64,000 nucleotides of DNA from Sepioteuthis lessoniana (lineage: Eukaryota; Mollusca; Cephalopoda; Myopsida; Loliginidae): the NCBI GenBank assembly GCA_963585895.1, contig OY757915.1, positions 87,378,081 through 87,442,080 of the forward strand, given 5' to 3'. A program made the translations under genes and the position numbers. Of this stretch, positions 46,100 to 55,285 are shown in pieces. The stretch's first letter is position 1, and each line of letters begins with the position of its first letter. Below the pieces are notes generated by a model. That model did no database searches and was not told the DNA's origin. It worked only from the letters and a program-made list of their open reading frames with translations.

Positions 46100-46417
46100 T
46101 GCTTGCAATACGTAGCCGGTATTTCTCGCGGGAGAGTAAAGCTCCCCCCCCGCCAAAAATGTGTGAACTGTATGACACTGAATTACTACACTACCCAAAA
46201 CTCCTGAATGGTAGCCTCACCGCCAGATGCAGAGTACTCCCAAAATCTATCCTAAATGGGAGTGATAGTACCTGTTAAGATCTCATTTATGGGTCGAATA
46301 GATCTGTTTAAAAAATATTTGGAGTACGTGATACAACCTTTTTTAACTGCGTAAATACCAAACCAAGTATAAAATAACACCAGACGCGTTGACATGCCAT
46401 TAAAATCAAATAATTTC
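46100..46417 (+). repeat. Degenerate S1 copy
   Basis: Head-like text (AGAGTAAAGCTCCCCCC, TATGACACTGAA, GAGTGATAGTACCTGTTA) followed by a damaged tail GCGTTGACATGCCATTAAAA at about 46386. The copy is heavily mutated. Confidence 0.5.
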
Positions 46418-46466
46418 TTGTGAATTACCATGATCAGAAAATCCGGAAACACTTACGTACGACATA

Positions 46467-46524
46467 CGGAAACACTGGACAGCTGTTTCGACCTAATAAA
46501 AGGTCTCATCAGCAGTTTATACCG
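46467..46524 (-). ncRNA. Type I hammerhead ribozyme candidate
   Basis: All conserved core elements are present in order on the minus strand: CTGATGA (46512-46506), stem II GACC/GGTC with loop TTTTATTA, GAAA (46489-46486), a very short stem III made by ACAGCTGT, and the cleavage triplet GTC (46480-46478). Stem I pairs CGGTATAAACTG (46524-46513) with CAGTGTTTCCG (46477-46467) through CTG/CAG, A-T pairs and CGG/CCG around an internal loop. Predicted cleavage is after 46478. The short stem III is the form known from Penelope-like and retrozyme hammerheads, which may act as dimers. Activity is inferred, not shown. Confidence 0.75.
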
Positions 46525-46527
46525 TGA

Positions 46528-46604
46528 TCTCCACTAATGGAGATCGAACCAGCGACCACAGATTGCAGAGCCGAAACTCTACAACTGAGCCAACAGTTCA
46601 TAGT
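46528..46604 (-). ncRNA. tRNA-like Pol III promoter segment
   Basis: On the minus strand, box A TGGCTCAGTTGTAGAG and box B GGTTCGATCTCC are about 30 bases apart, as in tRNA genes and tRNA-derived SINEs. It ends just upstream of the hammerhead on the same strand, so a Pol III transcript would run into the ribozyme. A full acceptor stem is not evident, so I do not call it a functional tRNA. Confidence 0.6.
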
Positions 46605-46743
46605 GACGTCAAATTAACAAGTCATGGTAATTGCGCGGCCAATTAATCTGAATGTGTCTTGTAATTTATATCCGTACTCTTTAGCGGTGACACGGTCACC
46701 TCCAGGGCCATGTCTTCCTAAGAAGACTAGAAATACGCATCCA

Positions 46744-46803
46744 CGTAATGATAGGGATATAGATGAGATCTAATCAGGTCGAAACAGCAGTCCAGTGTTT
46801 CCG
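46744..46803 (+). ncRNA. Decayed second hammerhead motif
   Basis: This is the mirror copy in the right arm. GAAAC (46781-46785), the stem II strand GGTC and a GTC triplet (about 46790-46792) are kept, but the CTGATGA box has changed at its first two bases (TAGATGA) and stem III is weakened. Probably inactive. Confidence 0.6.
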
Positions 46804-46984
46804 TATGTCGTGCATAAGTGTTCGCTGGATTTTCTGGTCATGGTAATTCAATTCACAATATAATTCCTCTACTTAAAAAGGAAATATACAAGTAATTTCT
46901 TTGTGTAAACTCCTTTTAGTTTGCTTCGGCAACGTGACTTGAGTTGTACGAATTTCTAGATTTATTACCGCTGTCAAAGTGATA

Positions 46985-48130
46985 TACCCAAATATCCCAC
47001 CCCTGCCAACTAGTGTTCAAGAGATGATACTAAACTGATTATGGGGCTCCAGTCTCGGAGCTCTGGAAAATGGAGTACCCTTTCATTGCCATTACTCCCA
47101 GGTCCACTTTGAACCAAAGGGGTAGCGACTGATAGATCTAATCTATTGGTCAAACAAAACTTTGACATTTAAACTGTGTGCAAGCAAATGACTGTAATGT
47201 TGAATAGAATTTAATTTTAACTGTGTGCACATTTAAACTGCTCTGTCATTTGCTTGCACACAATGTTGAATAGAATTATTAGTATTAAATAGCAATACTT
47301 GATACTCTGTGTGCCTAAATTGAATTATTGGTATTACATAGTAGCACCGGGAACCATTTGACTGTGCAGAATAATTTGTGTTAAATAGCAATACTTGTAA
47401 CTACTTCAGTGTGCAAACAAACGATAATTATTGAATAGAATTACCAGTATTAGATAGCAATAATTAAGACCATTTAACTGTGTAGAAACACAAGCTATAG
47501 TTGAGTGCAAACAAATTAGTTCTAACTCATTTAAAAATGAAATTACCAACAAACTATTCACTTACGAATCATATGCATATCCATTTAAATGTATGTAAAT
47601 AAATGACTGATTTTAAATTGTTACTGTTACATAGCAATACTTGAAACCATGATTAATAGTAAATCGAATTATTACGGAGGGAAATACTTGAAACCATTCA
47701 ACTCTGAGCAAAAAATAATGGAAATAAGCTTAGGTTCGTTTAGGGAGGTGCCCGTGGTGTAATCGTTATCGCCGTAGGAAATGAACACGGCGACACGAGT
47801 TCAAATCCTGGACGAGACTGATTGCATTTCACATAGCATTAATACCCTTGGGAAAGGTATGAATCCAATTATTCTCCCTCCAGCTATCGGTAAATAGTAG
47901 GGCAGACTAGGTTCTTCAGCCTTGGTGAGGCAACTCGTCTAGGAGAAGGAAAACTCTGAATTCAAACCTGTTAAATATCCTGCCCGAGCGGAGGGGTTGG
48001 GTAAATAGGATAAGCTTAGGTTCGTTTAAAATGTTATCAACAAAATGTTTATACATTTATATTAAACGTGATTTGTAAAGAGGATTTGGCGTTAAATCAC
48101 CTTCAAGGGTTGACAATGCCATAAACCTAA
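46985..48130 (+). mobile_element. S1 variant copy interrupted by SINE-2
   Basis: A diverged head at 46985-47150, an array of about 75-80 bp units (47160-47720) and the tail (GGATTTGGCGTTAAATCACC...CAATGCCATAAAC) at about 48078-48128. SINE-2 (47743-48010) lies between array and tail. Confidence 0.6.
47743..48010 (+). mobile_element. SINE-2 with 18-bp target-site duplication
   Basis: TAAGCTTAGGTTCGTTTA is repeated exactly at 47725-47742 and 48011-48028. The head, box B, internal palindrome and the CCGAGCGGAGGGGTTGGGTA end are all present. A short internal deletion near 47970 makes it 268 bp. Confidence 0.9.
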
Positions 48131-48199
48131 ACATATGAAAATAGTATGGCTAAAATAAATGTATGGGTATTAACCACCAACCAGAATACGGCACAGTCA

Positions 48200-48420
48200 T
48201 TTTATAGTAGAGAGCCAGGCACAATTTCAGACTTATGCGCTGCTGATAAAAAAATTCTTGGTTCCGTCTTTTGGGGTGCCTCAGGTGCCCAGCAATAAAT
48301 TCAACCGTACAAAGGTAAAGCCAGGCGGGATGGCGCCCTAAGACCAAGCTTTCAATTTTTCCCATAATGCCGGGGAATGTGTTGTGAGGGCAGCTTTGCA
48401 CTTCCCTAATAAAATTTATT
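48200..48420 (-). mobile_element. LINE-G 3' fragment, diverged
   Basis: On the minus strand GGGCACCTGAGGCACCCC corresponds to the GCGCCTGAGGCGCC motif of LINE-G, preceded by TGAATTTATTGCT. The terminal GGCCTTGTGCC box is not recognisable. Old copy. Confidence 0.45.
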
Positions 48421-48441
48421 TCTGAGGTTGCGTGTGTAGAG

Positions 48442-48478
<37 letters not shown>

Positions 48479-49790
48479 GGGGATTTGTTTATGGAAGCTT
48501 GAAAACAAAGAAATTTTGGCCTGGTAAAAAAATTCCCTTCAGTTGACATAAACAATTCTTTCGAAACGAATCCCCTTTCCAAAATAATAAAAATAAAAAG
48601 TAGGTTAATAAATTAAGTAAAAATACCGAACGATCCCGAAAAACGGTTTTTATTTGTTTGTATTTTAATTTTACGGAATTATTTGATGCCCCCTCCCCTT
48701 TCTGGTAAATAAAAATGGAAATCGAGTTAACCTTTATAGAGCGAATAAAATGGTCGTTTTATGTTTAATTTTTTTAAAAAAATTCCCTCCTCCTACTCCT
48801 GTTTCTCGTTTAAAATTACTCTTGGTGTCTGGTTGTATTTTGTTCTCTTTTTCTTCCTTTTCCTGCCCCCTTTCTCTACTGCATTTCTATTTCTTCAGTT
48901 GTTTTTCTCTTTTCTCTCTCTTTCTCTGATGTATATTTGTATCCATTTGACGTCTATTCGTCCTGTTTTTAACAGCTCCGGTGCGACTCCGATTTCTCTG
49001 CGGGGAAAAAAGATGCCGTGAACATGAAGTGTGAGAGCACTCATGTGCAAAAGCAGGGAAAATATTTATAATTATCACTTCGTGTTGAGTAATGTGTGTG
49101 AGAATACTTATGTATTTTATTATGTATCCGTTTGCATATTAAATATATCAAATATATACATCATATATGGATATATAATACACTCTATCTATCTATCTAT
49201 ACACAAACACACGAAGGTTGTTCAAAAGGTTCTAAGCCTCAACAAGAAAGAAAAGCTATAGCTGAACAATTTTTGCTGTGGAGATACACAACCACTTTTT
49301 AATAAACTAATTCAGATTTTTTTTTCTAGTTTTATAAGTTGTAGTGTGTTGGCACAACAGAAATGTGCAGCTGGGCTCTTTTTTTTTTTTTTCTTTGCCA
49401 AGCTCAGAACTTATTAAACGGACCTTGTGTGCGCGTGCGCGCGAGAGAGAATTTACTAAATTCATCTTATTTACATGTATCATTTATATTAGATTCATAT
49501 TATTTATGTCAGCTGCATAATGCGAGGTACAAGTCGTCGACTTTTTAAGCTCGAGAAAAAATTCTATAAAAACTAGGGGTCAACTTAAACGGCACGACTA
49601 AAATCCAAACCTTTAACTCAGTGGTCGGCCAGTAGAACAGTACTAGCAAACAATATACACCACTGACCGTAACTCCAGACTGCCACAGACATTTCCAACA
49701 AATATGTTCACCAAAAAGGATTTTAACAAATTAACACAGTTTTATTATTTTATATTAACCAGTTATACAAGTTATTATATTAACGTTATG
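48421..49790. other. AT-rich spacer with poly-T and a mariner-like end
   Basis: A poly-T run lies at 48447-48476. At about 49214-49250, AAGGTTGTTCAAAAGGTTCT followed by AAGCCTC resembles a mariner terminal repeat, but no partner end or transposase was found. A pyrimidine-rich stretch (48830-48930) and short AT repeats account for the small open frames here. Confidence 0.4.
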
Positions 49791-50648
49791 TTGTCTAAAT
49801 TTCTGAGACGAAGCTTGATGATTTTTACATTAAGGGTTTTCAGACTATTATTGTCTTCATCTTTATTGTTATTTCCACAACGTTTCTGCCGATATCTCCC
49901 CCCGGCCTTCTTCAGGTGTTTGTCGAACTTGGTAACCTACACGGAACTTCGAACTACGTCCTTTATTGAATCCACGGTTAAGTATTCTTGTATTGTTACT
50001 CGCCTGCAGGCAGGATTGAGCCTGAAACCTCCAGATGATTGTCTCCTTAGAAGCTTAGCGTAACAGTTATCCTATTTACCAATCCCTCCGCTCGGGCAGG
50101 ATATGACACAAGGTCAATTTTTTAAGCGGAGTTTAACAGGTTTTAATTCAGTTTTCCTTCTCCTAGACTAGTTGCCTCACCAAGGCTGAAGAACCTAGTC
50201 TGTCCTACTATTTACCCATAGCTGGAGGTAGAATAATTGGATTCATACCTTTCCCAAGGGTATTAGTGCTATGTGAAATGCAATCAGTCTCGTCCTGGAT
50301 TTGAACTCGTGTCGCCGTGTTCATTTCCTACGACGATAACAATTACACCACGGTTATAGGCGTTGATTCCCTAAGCTTCTAAAGAGAGAGTCAGCTGGAG
50401 GTTTCAGGCTCAATCCTGACTCCAGGCGAGTAACAATATAGGAATACTTAACACATGTACCCGGTTATGGCCTACGGAATCAGAACAAGCGACCCCCATG
50501 GATTCAATGAAGGACGTATTTCGAAGTTCCGTGTTGGTTACCGAGTTCGACAAACGCCTGAAGAAGGCCAGAGGCCATATCGACCGAAACGTTGTGGAAA
50601 TAACAATAAAGAGGAAGGCAATTGTCCGAAAACCCTTAATGATAAAAA
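49791..50648. mobile_element. P snap-back unit 1: head-to-head pair with 10-bp target-site duplication
   Basis: Two copies of a 270-300 bp sequence face each other: 49791-50070 (minus) and 50354-50648 (plus). Each contains the hairpin CTGAAGAAGGC...GGCCGAAACGTTG-like block, the conserved GACGTA.TTCGAAGTTCCGTG segment and an AATAAAG motif. TAACGTTATG is repeated exactly at 49781-49790 and 50649-50658, so the pair appears to have inserted as one unit. A reverse-oriented SINE-2 sits in the centre. Confidence 0.7.
50071..50353 (-). mobile_element. SINE-2 inserted at the centre of P unit 1
   Basis: A reverse-oriented SINE-2, lacking the first few bases of its head. GTTAT occurs on both sides (50066-50070 and 50353-50357), a short possible duplication. 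It separates the two arms of the P palindrome. Confidence 0.75.
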
Positions 50649-50658
50649 TAACGTTATG

Positions 50659-51407
50659 TTATACGCCGATTCCAACAACTGATGCACTGATTGTAAACAG
50701 TAACAGGAACGTGACAGTAGCCAACTCTGTTTTGGGGTTGATCTATAGAGCAAGTATGGGTCTAACCAAGAAATTTTTGCAAAGAATCTCGAGGTCCAAT
50801 TATGTGCCACAATTTACGGTATATACTAATTAAAATATATATTTGCTTCATGTATCCATTTAGAGGTTGAAGGACACATTTTCAGAATTTTCTTAAAAAA
50901 AAATTCATCGCATCGTTATTCAACCATTAAAGTATTTTTCTTGTCCTTATGCAACCTTTCAAAATCTTTTATTCATATAAACTCAAAGCATTATTGTTTA
51001 GTCGTGAAAGCATTTTCCCTGACTTTCCATGGCCTTTTGCCGCTCTTTCAACTAATTTATGTATTTTTGTCATGTAAGAATAATTGCATTAAAAAATTTT
51101 TTTTTTATTATTCATCGAATTCTTCAAGATTTCGAACTGCTGGAACTGCTGACCAGAAAATTAGCGTTGCATAGCTAGAAGTAATTGAAGGTGGGTGGGT
51201 ATGAAGAGTAGGCAGTATGTAGGGAAACCTCCTATACACGCTCCATCATAGCTTGCTGGATCTCATTTCTGACATGAGGAAGGGCGTTGGCATGGAACAT
51301 AAGAAGTAGTTGGCTTAGTTGCTCAGAAAAACATAACTGAGTTCAATTTTGAAGGCACATTATGGACATCACTGTATTTCTTCTGAATATGCAGTATTAT
51401 CCTAATA
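50659..51407. other. Unassigned AT-rich sequence
   Basis: I see no domain, RNA or repeat that I can name between P unit 1 and the mariner. The open frames are short and of low complexity. Confidence 0.4.
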
Positions 51408-52230
51408 AAGGGTGGAACGATAAAATTGTCGCTCTAGAAAAGACATGATTCCATTTTTGTTTAATGAAAACCGGTTTTCTTTTTTTTTTTTGTTGCAGAC
51501 CATCTACTAGTTAGCCAGTTGTGTACAAATCCCAAGAGCGATAGGAGCCTTCTATCATGTCTGAAAGTGACACAATGTTCAACGAGCGAGATCAGAGATG
51601 CGCCGCTCTACAACCCAGGCTCTCTACCGATCCAAGTTATGACAACAGGACCATTACCAGCACCTTTAAAACGCAAATCCGGACGGTTCAACGTGCCCAG
51701 GGCGAGGAAAACAAAGTTTCCGGCTACGGATATGGTCTTTGGTATGGTTTCAAGTGAGGGCCACATCATGCCACCTCACATTTTCGAAGTCGGCTTGAAA
51801 GTCAACACCAAAGTGTACCTGGATGTGCTGAAGAGTGTGGTGATACCCTGGGTGTGGCAGCAGGACTCGACGCCGGCCCACAAGTCTAAAGAGACCCAGG
51901 CTTGGCTTCAGAAGAAGTGATACGACTTTGAACCCGCTGGACTACTTCGTTTGGTCATACGTCGAGAACATCAACATGACGTCCCACAACAGCCTGATCG
52001 CCACCATCCACCGAGTATTCACCGAGCTCCCGCCGGTGCTTGTGGAAAAGGCATGCTTCCAGTTCCGGATCCGTATCGAGGCGGTGATTGAGGCTGAAGG
52101 CGGCTACATTGAATAGATGTCAGCTCTACTACATAATCAAGTTACCTGAATTGATTTTTTTCAATAAAAGTTTTAAAATAAAGCTGTAGTGTTGTTTTCT
52201 TTAGGACGACAATTTTATCGTTCCACCCTG
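51408..52230 (+). mobile_element. maT-like (DD37D) mariner, internally deleted, both ends present
   Basis: The terminal inverted repeats match over about 22 bp (GGGTGGAACGATAAAATTG... at 51410 and its complement ending at 52230). TA dinucleotides flank the element at 51406-51407 and 52231-52232. The transposase remnant on the plus strand includes ATDMVFGMVSSEGHIMPPHI near 51728-51790, VWQQDSTPAHKSKETQAWLQ (catalytic Asp) near 51852-51911, NPLDYFVW (third Asp) near 51929-51953, and the C-terminus RIRIEAVIEAEGGYIE to 52116. The first catalytic Asp and the DNA-binding domain are gone, and about a dozen codons plus a frame are lost before NPLD. The length is 823 bp, against about 1.3 kb for full elements, so it is non-autonomous. 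Confidence 0.8.
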
Positions 52231-52232
52231 TA

Positions 52233-52600
52233 CTTACTCAGTCCAGTTGACTGGGATTATAGAATACACTGACTGCACCTCTACAGAAGGGGCAAGACTC
52301 CACCAACGAGTATTCTAGATATGATACTAAACAATCTCATGGTGGAGCTTTGGGGAATACGGAGTATTCCTTTATGGCCATCACTCTCGGGTCCCTCTGA
52401 CCTGGAGAGGTAGCACCTGATTGGGTCCTATCTATGGGTTAAATTGAATTGCTAAACTGAATTGTTTGAAATATAGCTGTCTTTGACATTTAAACTGTGT
52501 ACTTATTTTAAACTGAATTGCTTGAAATAGAACTGTTTATATCAATAAAAATGAATTTGGCATTAAATTACTCACAATGGTTGACATGACATCAAACCAA
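52233..52600 (+). mobile_element. S1 single-headed copy
   Basis: A head from TACTCAGTCCAGTTGACTGG, a short array, and a tail GAATTTGGCATTAAATTACT...GGTTGACATGACATC at about 52553-52592. It starts directly at the right end of the mariner. Confidence 0.65.
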
Positions 52601-52910
52601 AGTACACCTTCATTGCTATCGCTCCCATGTCTACTCTAGCCCGGAGCGGTAGAATCTGTTAGGGTCCTATCTATGGGTCAAATAGAACTATTTGACATTA
52701 AACAGTATATATATGCTAAACTGAATTGTTAGAAATAGAATTGTTTTTACTCTTAACTATGTGTAAACAAATAACTGATATTTTAATTGAATTATTATTG
52801 ATACATAGCAATACTTGAAAACATTTAACTGTGTGCAAACAAATGATTAATAGTAAACAGAATTATTCGTATTAGTGAAACCTGTTAACTGAGTAAAAAA
52901 AAAAAAATTG
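52601..52910 (+). repeat. Partial S1 head and variant array
   Basis: Starts inside the head (GTACACCTTCATTGCTATCG), continues to the TCAAATAGAACTATTTGACA border and into units with GTGTGCAAACAAATGA. It has no start and no tail. Confidence 0.5.
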
Positions 52911-52949
52911 CTCAGGCTCTCTTAAAAATGTTATCGACAAAATGTATTT

Positions 52950-53160
52950 AGAACTCGTATATATTCAATTTTTCTTTGCTTTGGTAGAGGCACGAGCGTA
53001 GCACGTCGCGATTACGGAGGCGGCTTGGCTCTTCCAGAGTCATGCCGGGGTTACTGTCGGAGCCGATATGATGCAGAAATAACCCGAAATCGGCAATGAA
53101 GACAGTTGCATCACTGAAGACCTCCTTGATGCATCTAGGATGCATGATTGAAATTTGAAA
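52950..53160 (-). other. Unidentified coding-like segment
   Basis: A GC-richer island in AT-rich DNA. One minus-strand frame stays open over about 65 codons and has an ordinary, non-repetitive composition (RCIKEVFSDATVFIADFGLF, then GSDSNPGMTLEEPSRLRN). I do not recognise a family. It could be part of a transposon, an exon, or chance. It lies next to P unit 2, and the open frame continues into that unit. Confidence 0.3.
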
Positions 53161-53192
53161 AAATATGTATAAAATAGAAGAATATTCACTTT

Positions 53193-53743
53193 TTATCATT
53201 AAGGTTTTTCGGACTATTGTCTTCATCTTTAGTGTTATTTCCAGAACGTTTCGGTCGATATGTCCTCCAGCCTTCTTCAGGTGTTTGTCGAACTCGGGGA
53301 CCTTCACGGAACTTCGAACTACGTCCTTTATTGAAACCACGGGGGTCGCCTGTTCTGATTCCGTTTGCCATGACCGGGTACAAGTGTTAAGTATTCCTGT
53401 ATATTACTCGCCTGTAGTGAGGATTGAACCTGCAACCTTCAGATGATTGTCTTCTTAGTAGCTCAGGGAACCAACGCCTATTCCTGTATAGAGTAATATA
53501 CAGGAATACTTAACACTTGTACCCGGTCAAGGCAAACGGAATCAGAACAGGCGACCCCCGTGGTTTCAATAAAGGACGTAGTTCGAAGTTCCGTGAAGGT
53601 TCCTGAGTTCGACAAACACCTGAAGAAGGCTGGAGGACATATCGGCCGAAACGTTGTGGAAATAACAATAAAGATGAAGACAATAGTCCGAAAAACCTTA
53701 ATGATAAAAATCAACAAGCTTCGTCTCAGAAATTTAGACAACT
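53193..53743. mobile_element. P snap-back unit 2: head-to-head pair with 12-bp target-site duplication
   Basis: A minus-strand arm (53193 to about 53492) and a plus-strand arm (about 53493-53743) of the P repeat meet with only a short spacer. AATATTCACTTT is repeated exactly at 53181-53192 and 53744-53755, so the palindrome inserted as a single piece. The plus arm keeps the end AGCTTCGTCTCAGAAATTTA also seen, inverted, at the left end of P unit 1. The minus arm lacks it. The hairpin block CTGAAGAAGGCTGGAGGACA...CGGCCGAAACG is in both arms. There is no ORF of its own. Confidence 0.75.
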
Positions 53744-53755
53744 AATATTCACTTT

Positions 53756-54094
53756 GTAGGATAATCAAAATATAAGATATAAATAGGCAAATCGTTTTCG
53801 TGTTGATTTATCTTTATAACAATTAGCGTCTGTAACAAAATGTTCGGCGTGAATTTTTCTTGACAAAATATATAAAAGTAATGAATAAGTGGTATTATCA
53901 AAAAATTATTCACATTTAATTAATTCATCTTTTTATTTGAGTTGCAAAATATGGAGATAAATAATGCCAAATAATATCTGCCTAGGGTGTATAATTTTCG
54001 TAGAATCTTTGAAGAAGAAAAATTTAACCTTTCATGAAATATACTTTGAGCGGACTGATTTCTGGATGATACTGTAGGTTATGAGGGTCACGAG
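53756..54094. other. AT-rich sequence, nothing recognised
   Basis: About 340 bp of AT-rich DNA without coding potential, tandem repeats or known repeat similarity. Confidence 0.5.
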
Positions 54095-54540
54095 TAATTT
54101 TAATCGTTGTAGGAAATGAACTCGCCGACCCAAGTTCAAATCCTGGACGCAGCTGTTTGCACTTCATATCGGGCTTATGCTCTTGGGAAATGCATGTCTC
54201 TATCACTTGGGGGGTGTCCTCGTGGTGTAATGGTTAAAGCGTTGGACTGCGGAATCGTAGTACGCGAGTTCGTACTCCAGTCGCGCTATTACGTTCACTT
54301 TCGGGCAAATACCCTTGGGAAAAGTACGAACCCCCTTATCCTCCCAGCTATGGGTTAAATAGTACCACTACTGTTCTTCTAAATAACCTAAAAAGAGTTG
54401 ATATGCCATTAAAAACAAAGAAACCATCTCTATCACTTTCCAGCTATTTGGTAAATAGAAAGGAAGACAGCTCTCTCGCCTTCGAAGTAAACCGATCTAG
54501 AGGGAAAACTTTAATTTCAACACCACTCTGCCACCAATGT
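54095..54540 (+). mobile_element. Diverged SINE-2 interrupted by SINE-3
   Basis: The left part (54095-54208) has the box-B region AAGTTCAAATCCTGGACG and the CTTGGGAAATGCATG palindrome. The right part (54427-54540) resumes with CCAGCTATTTGGTAAATAGA. It is clearly older than the other SINE-2 copies. Confidence 0.55.
54209..54426 (+). mobile_element. SINE-3, tRNA-derived, with 12-bp target-site duplication
   Basis: A tRNA-like head, TCCTCGTGGTGTAATGGTTA, with box B GAGTTCGTACTCC. The body has CTTGGGAAAAGTACGAAC and the tail AACCTAAAAAGAGTTGATAT + GCCATTAAAA, the same tail type as S1. TCTCTATCACTT is repeated exactly at 54197-54208 and 54427-54438. A second copy is at 61866-62100. Confidence 0.85.
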
Positions 54541-54799
54541 GTCGGCGTGGTAGGATATTTTGGCGCAATGTGTCCGGTCGGAGATCGTTCCTTGTTAATG
54601 GTACCATGTAATACAGAACCGGTTTCATTTTACAAGGAGTGAATATGGGCGCTGTCAAGTACTTCTCTCATTGTTTTTTTTTAGAGACGCCTTGAAAGGG
54701 AGTTGTTTAGCATGGTGACTCGAAAATCTGAAAAAAAGGTTATAGAGTTATCACAGAAAGTGTATGTAAAATATATTCACATATTCAAACATATATACA

Positions 54800-55285
54800 G
54801 CACAGTCGGCTACGTGTGTAGAATACACCGATTGCATCTCTGTAGCGGGCTAAGACCCCTTCCCAACGAGTTTCCTGGGCATGACACTAAACTATCTGAT
54901 GGTGAGGCTTTAGTCTTGGATCTTTGGGGAATGTGGAGTACCCTTTTATTGCCATTACTCCCACGTCCACTCAGACCCGGAATAGTAGTTACTGTAGGGT
55001 ACTGTCTATGGGTCAAACAGTACTATTTAACTGAGTGAAAACCAATTAATAATGGTAATTAGAATAATTAGTATTGGATAGTAATACTAGAAAACCTTCA
55101 ACTGTGTGCTAACAATAAATAGTAGTACTTGAAACCATTTAACTTTGGAAGCAAAAATGAGCTCTGACTCGTTTAAAAATGTTACTTACAAACTATTCAC
55201 TACAAATCATATAGTATATATATAAACAAAATTTAGCATTAAATAACCTACAAGGGTTGATATGCTAAAAAACACAGCCGAACCG
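54800..55285 (+). mobile_element. S1 copy with variant array
   Basis: A head from CACAGTCGGCTACGTGTGTA to about 55020, an array of variant units and a tail at about 55232-55275 (AGCATTAAATAACCTACAAG...GATATGCTA). Single-headed. Confidence 0.65.

Larger units (their letters stand above)
46418..46858. mobile_element. Inverted-repeat element with hammerhead ribozyme (retrozyme-like)
   Basis: Two arms of about 90-98 bp (46418-46508 and 46761-46858) are inverted copies of each other, from TTGTGAATT...ACCATG at the tips to the hammerhead stem II inside. The interior holds a tRNA-like Pol III promoter (minus strand) and about 150 bp of unassigned sequence. The left arm carries a complete hammerhead motif on the minus strand, downstream of the tRNA-like segment. 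The right arm carries a decayed one on the plus strand. Similar short sequences flank it (TAATTTC / TAATTCC), a possible weak target-site duplication. It has no ORF. It resembles known hammerhead-bearing small retroelements (retrozymes, schistosome Sm-alpha), but with the ribozymes inverted rather than in direct repeat. Confidence 0.7.

Noticed and set aside
46009-46178. Frames of alternating Tyr/Ile and Thr/His residues
   Set aside because: They are translations of the (AT)n and (GT)n microsatellites.
48761-49021. Hydrophobic small membrane protein
   Set aside because: It is translated from a pyrimidine-rich low-complexity tract, which always yields Phe/Leu/Ser-rich frames.
50455-50833. Plus-strand frames in P unit 1 as a gene
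   Set aside because: The same text is present in inverted copies of a mobile repeat, and the frames are broken differently in each. It is repeat DNA, not a gene.
53620-53690. Hammerhead ribozyme in the P repeat (CTGAAGA...CGAAACG)
   Set aside because: CTGAAGA and GAAA with a pairing stem between them are present, but no NUH triplet pairs correctly with the base after GAA in any arrangement I tried. I treat it as a conserved hairpin only.
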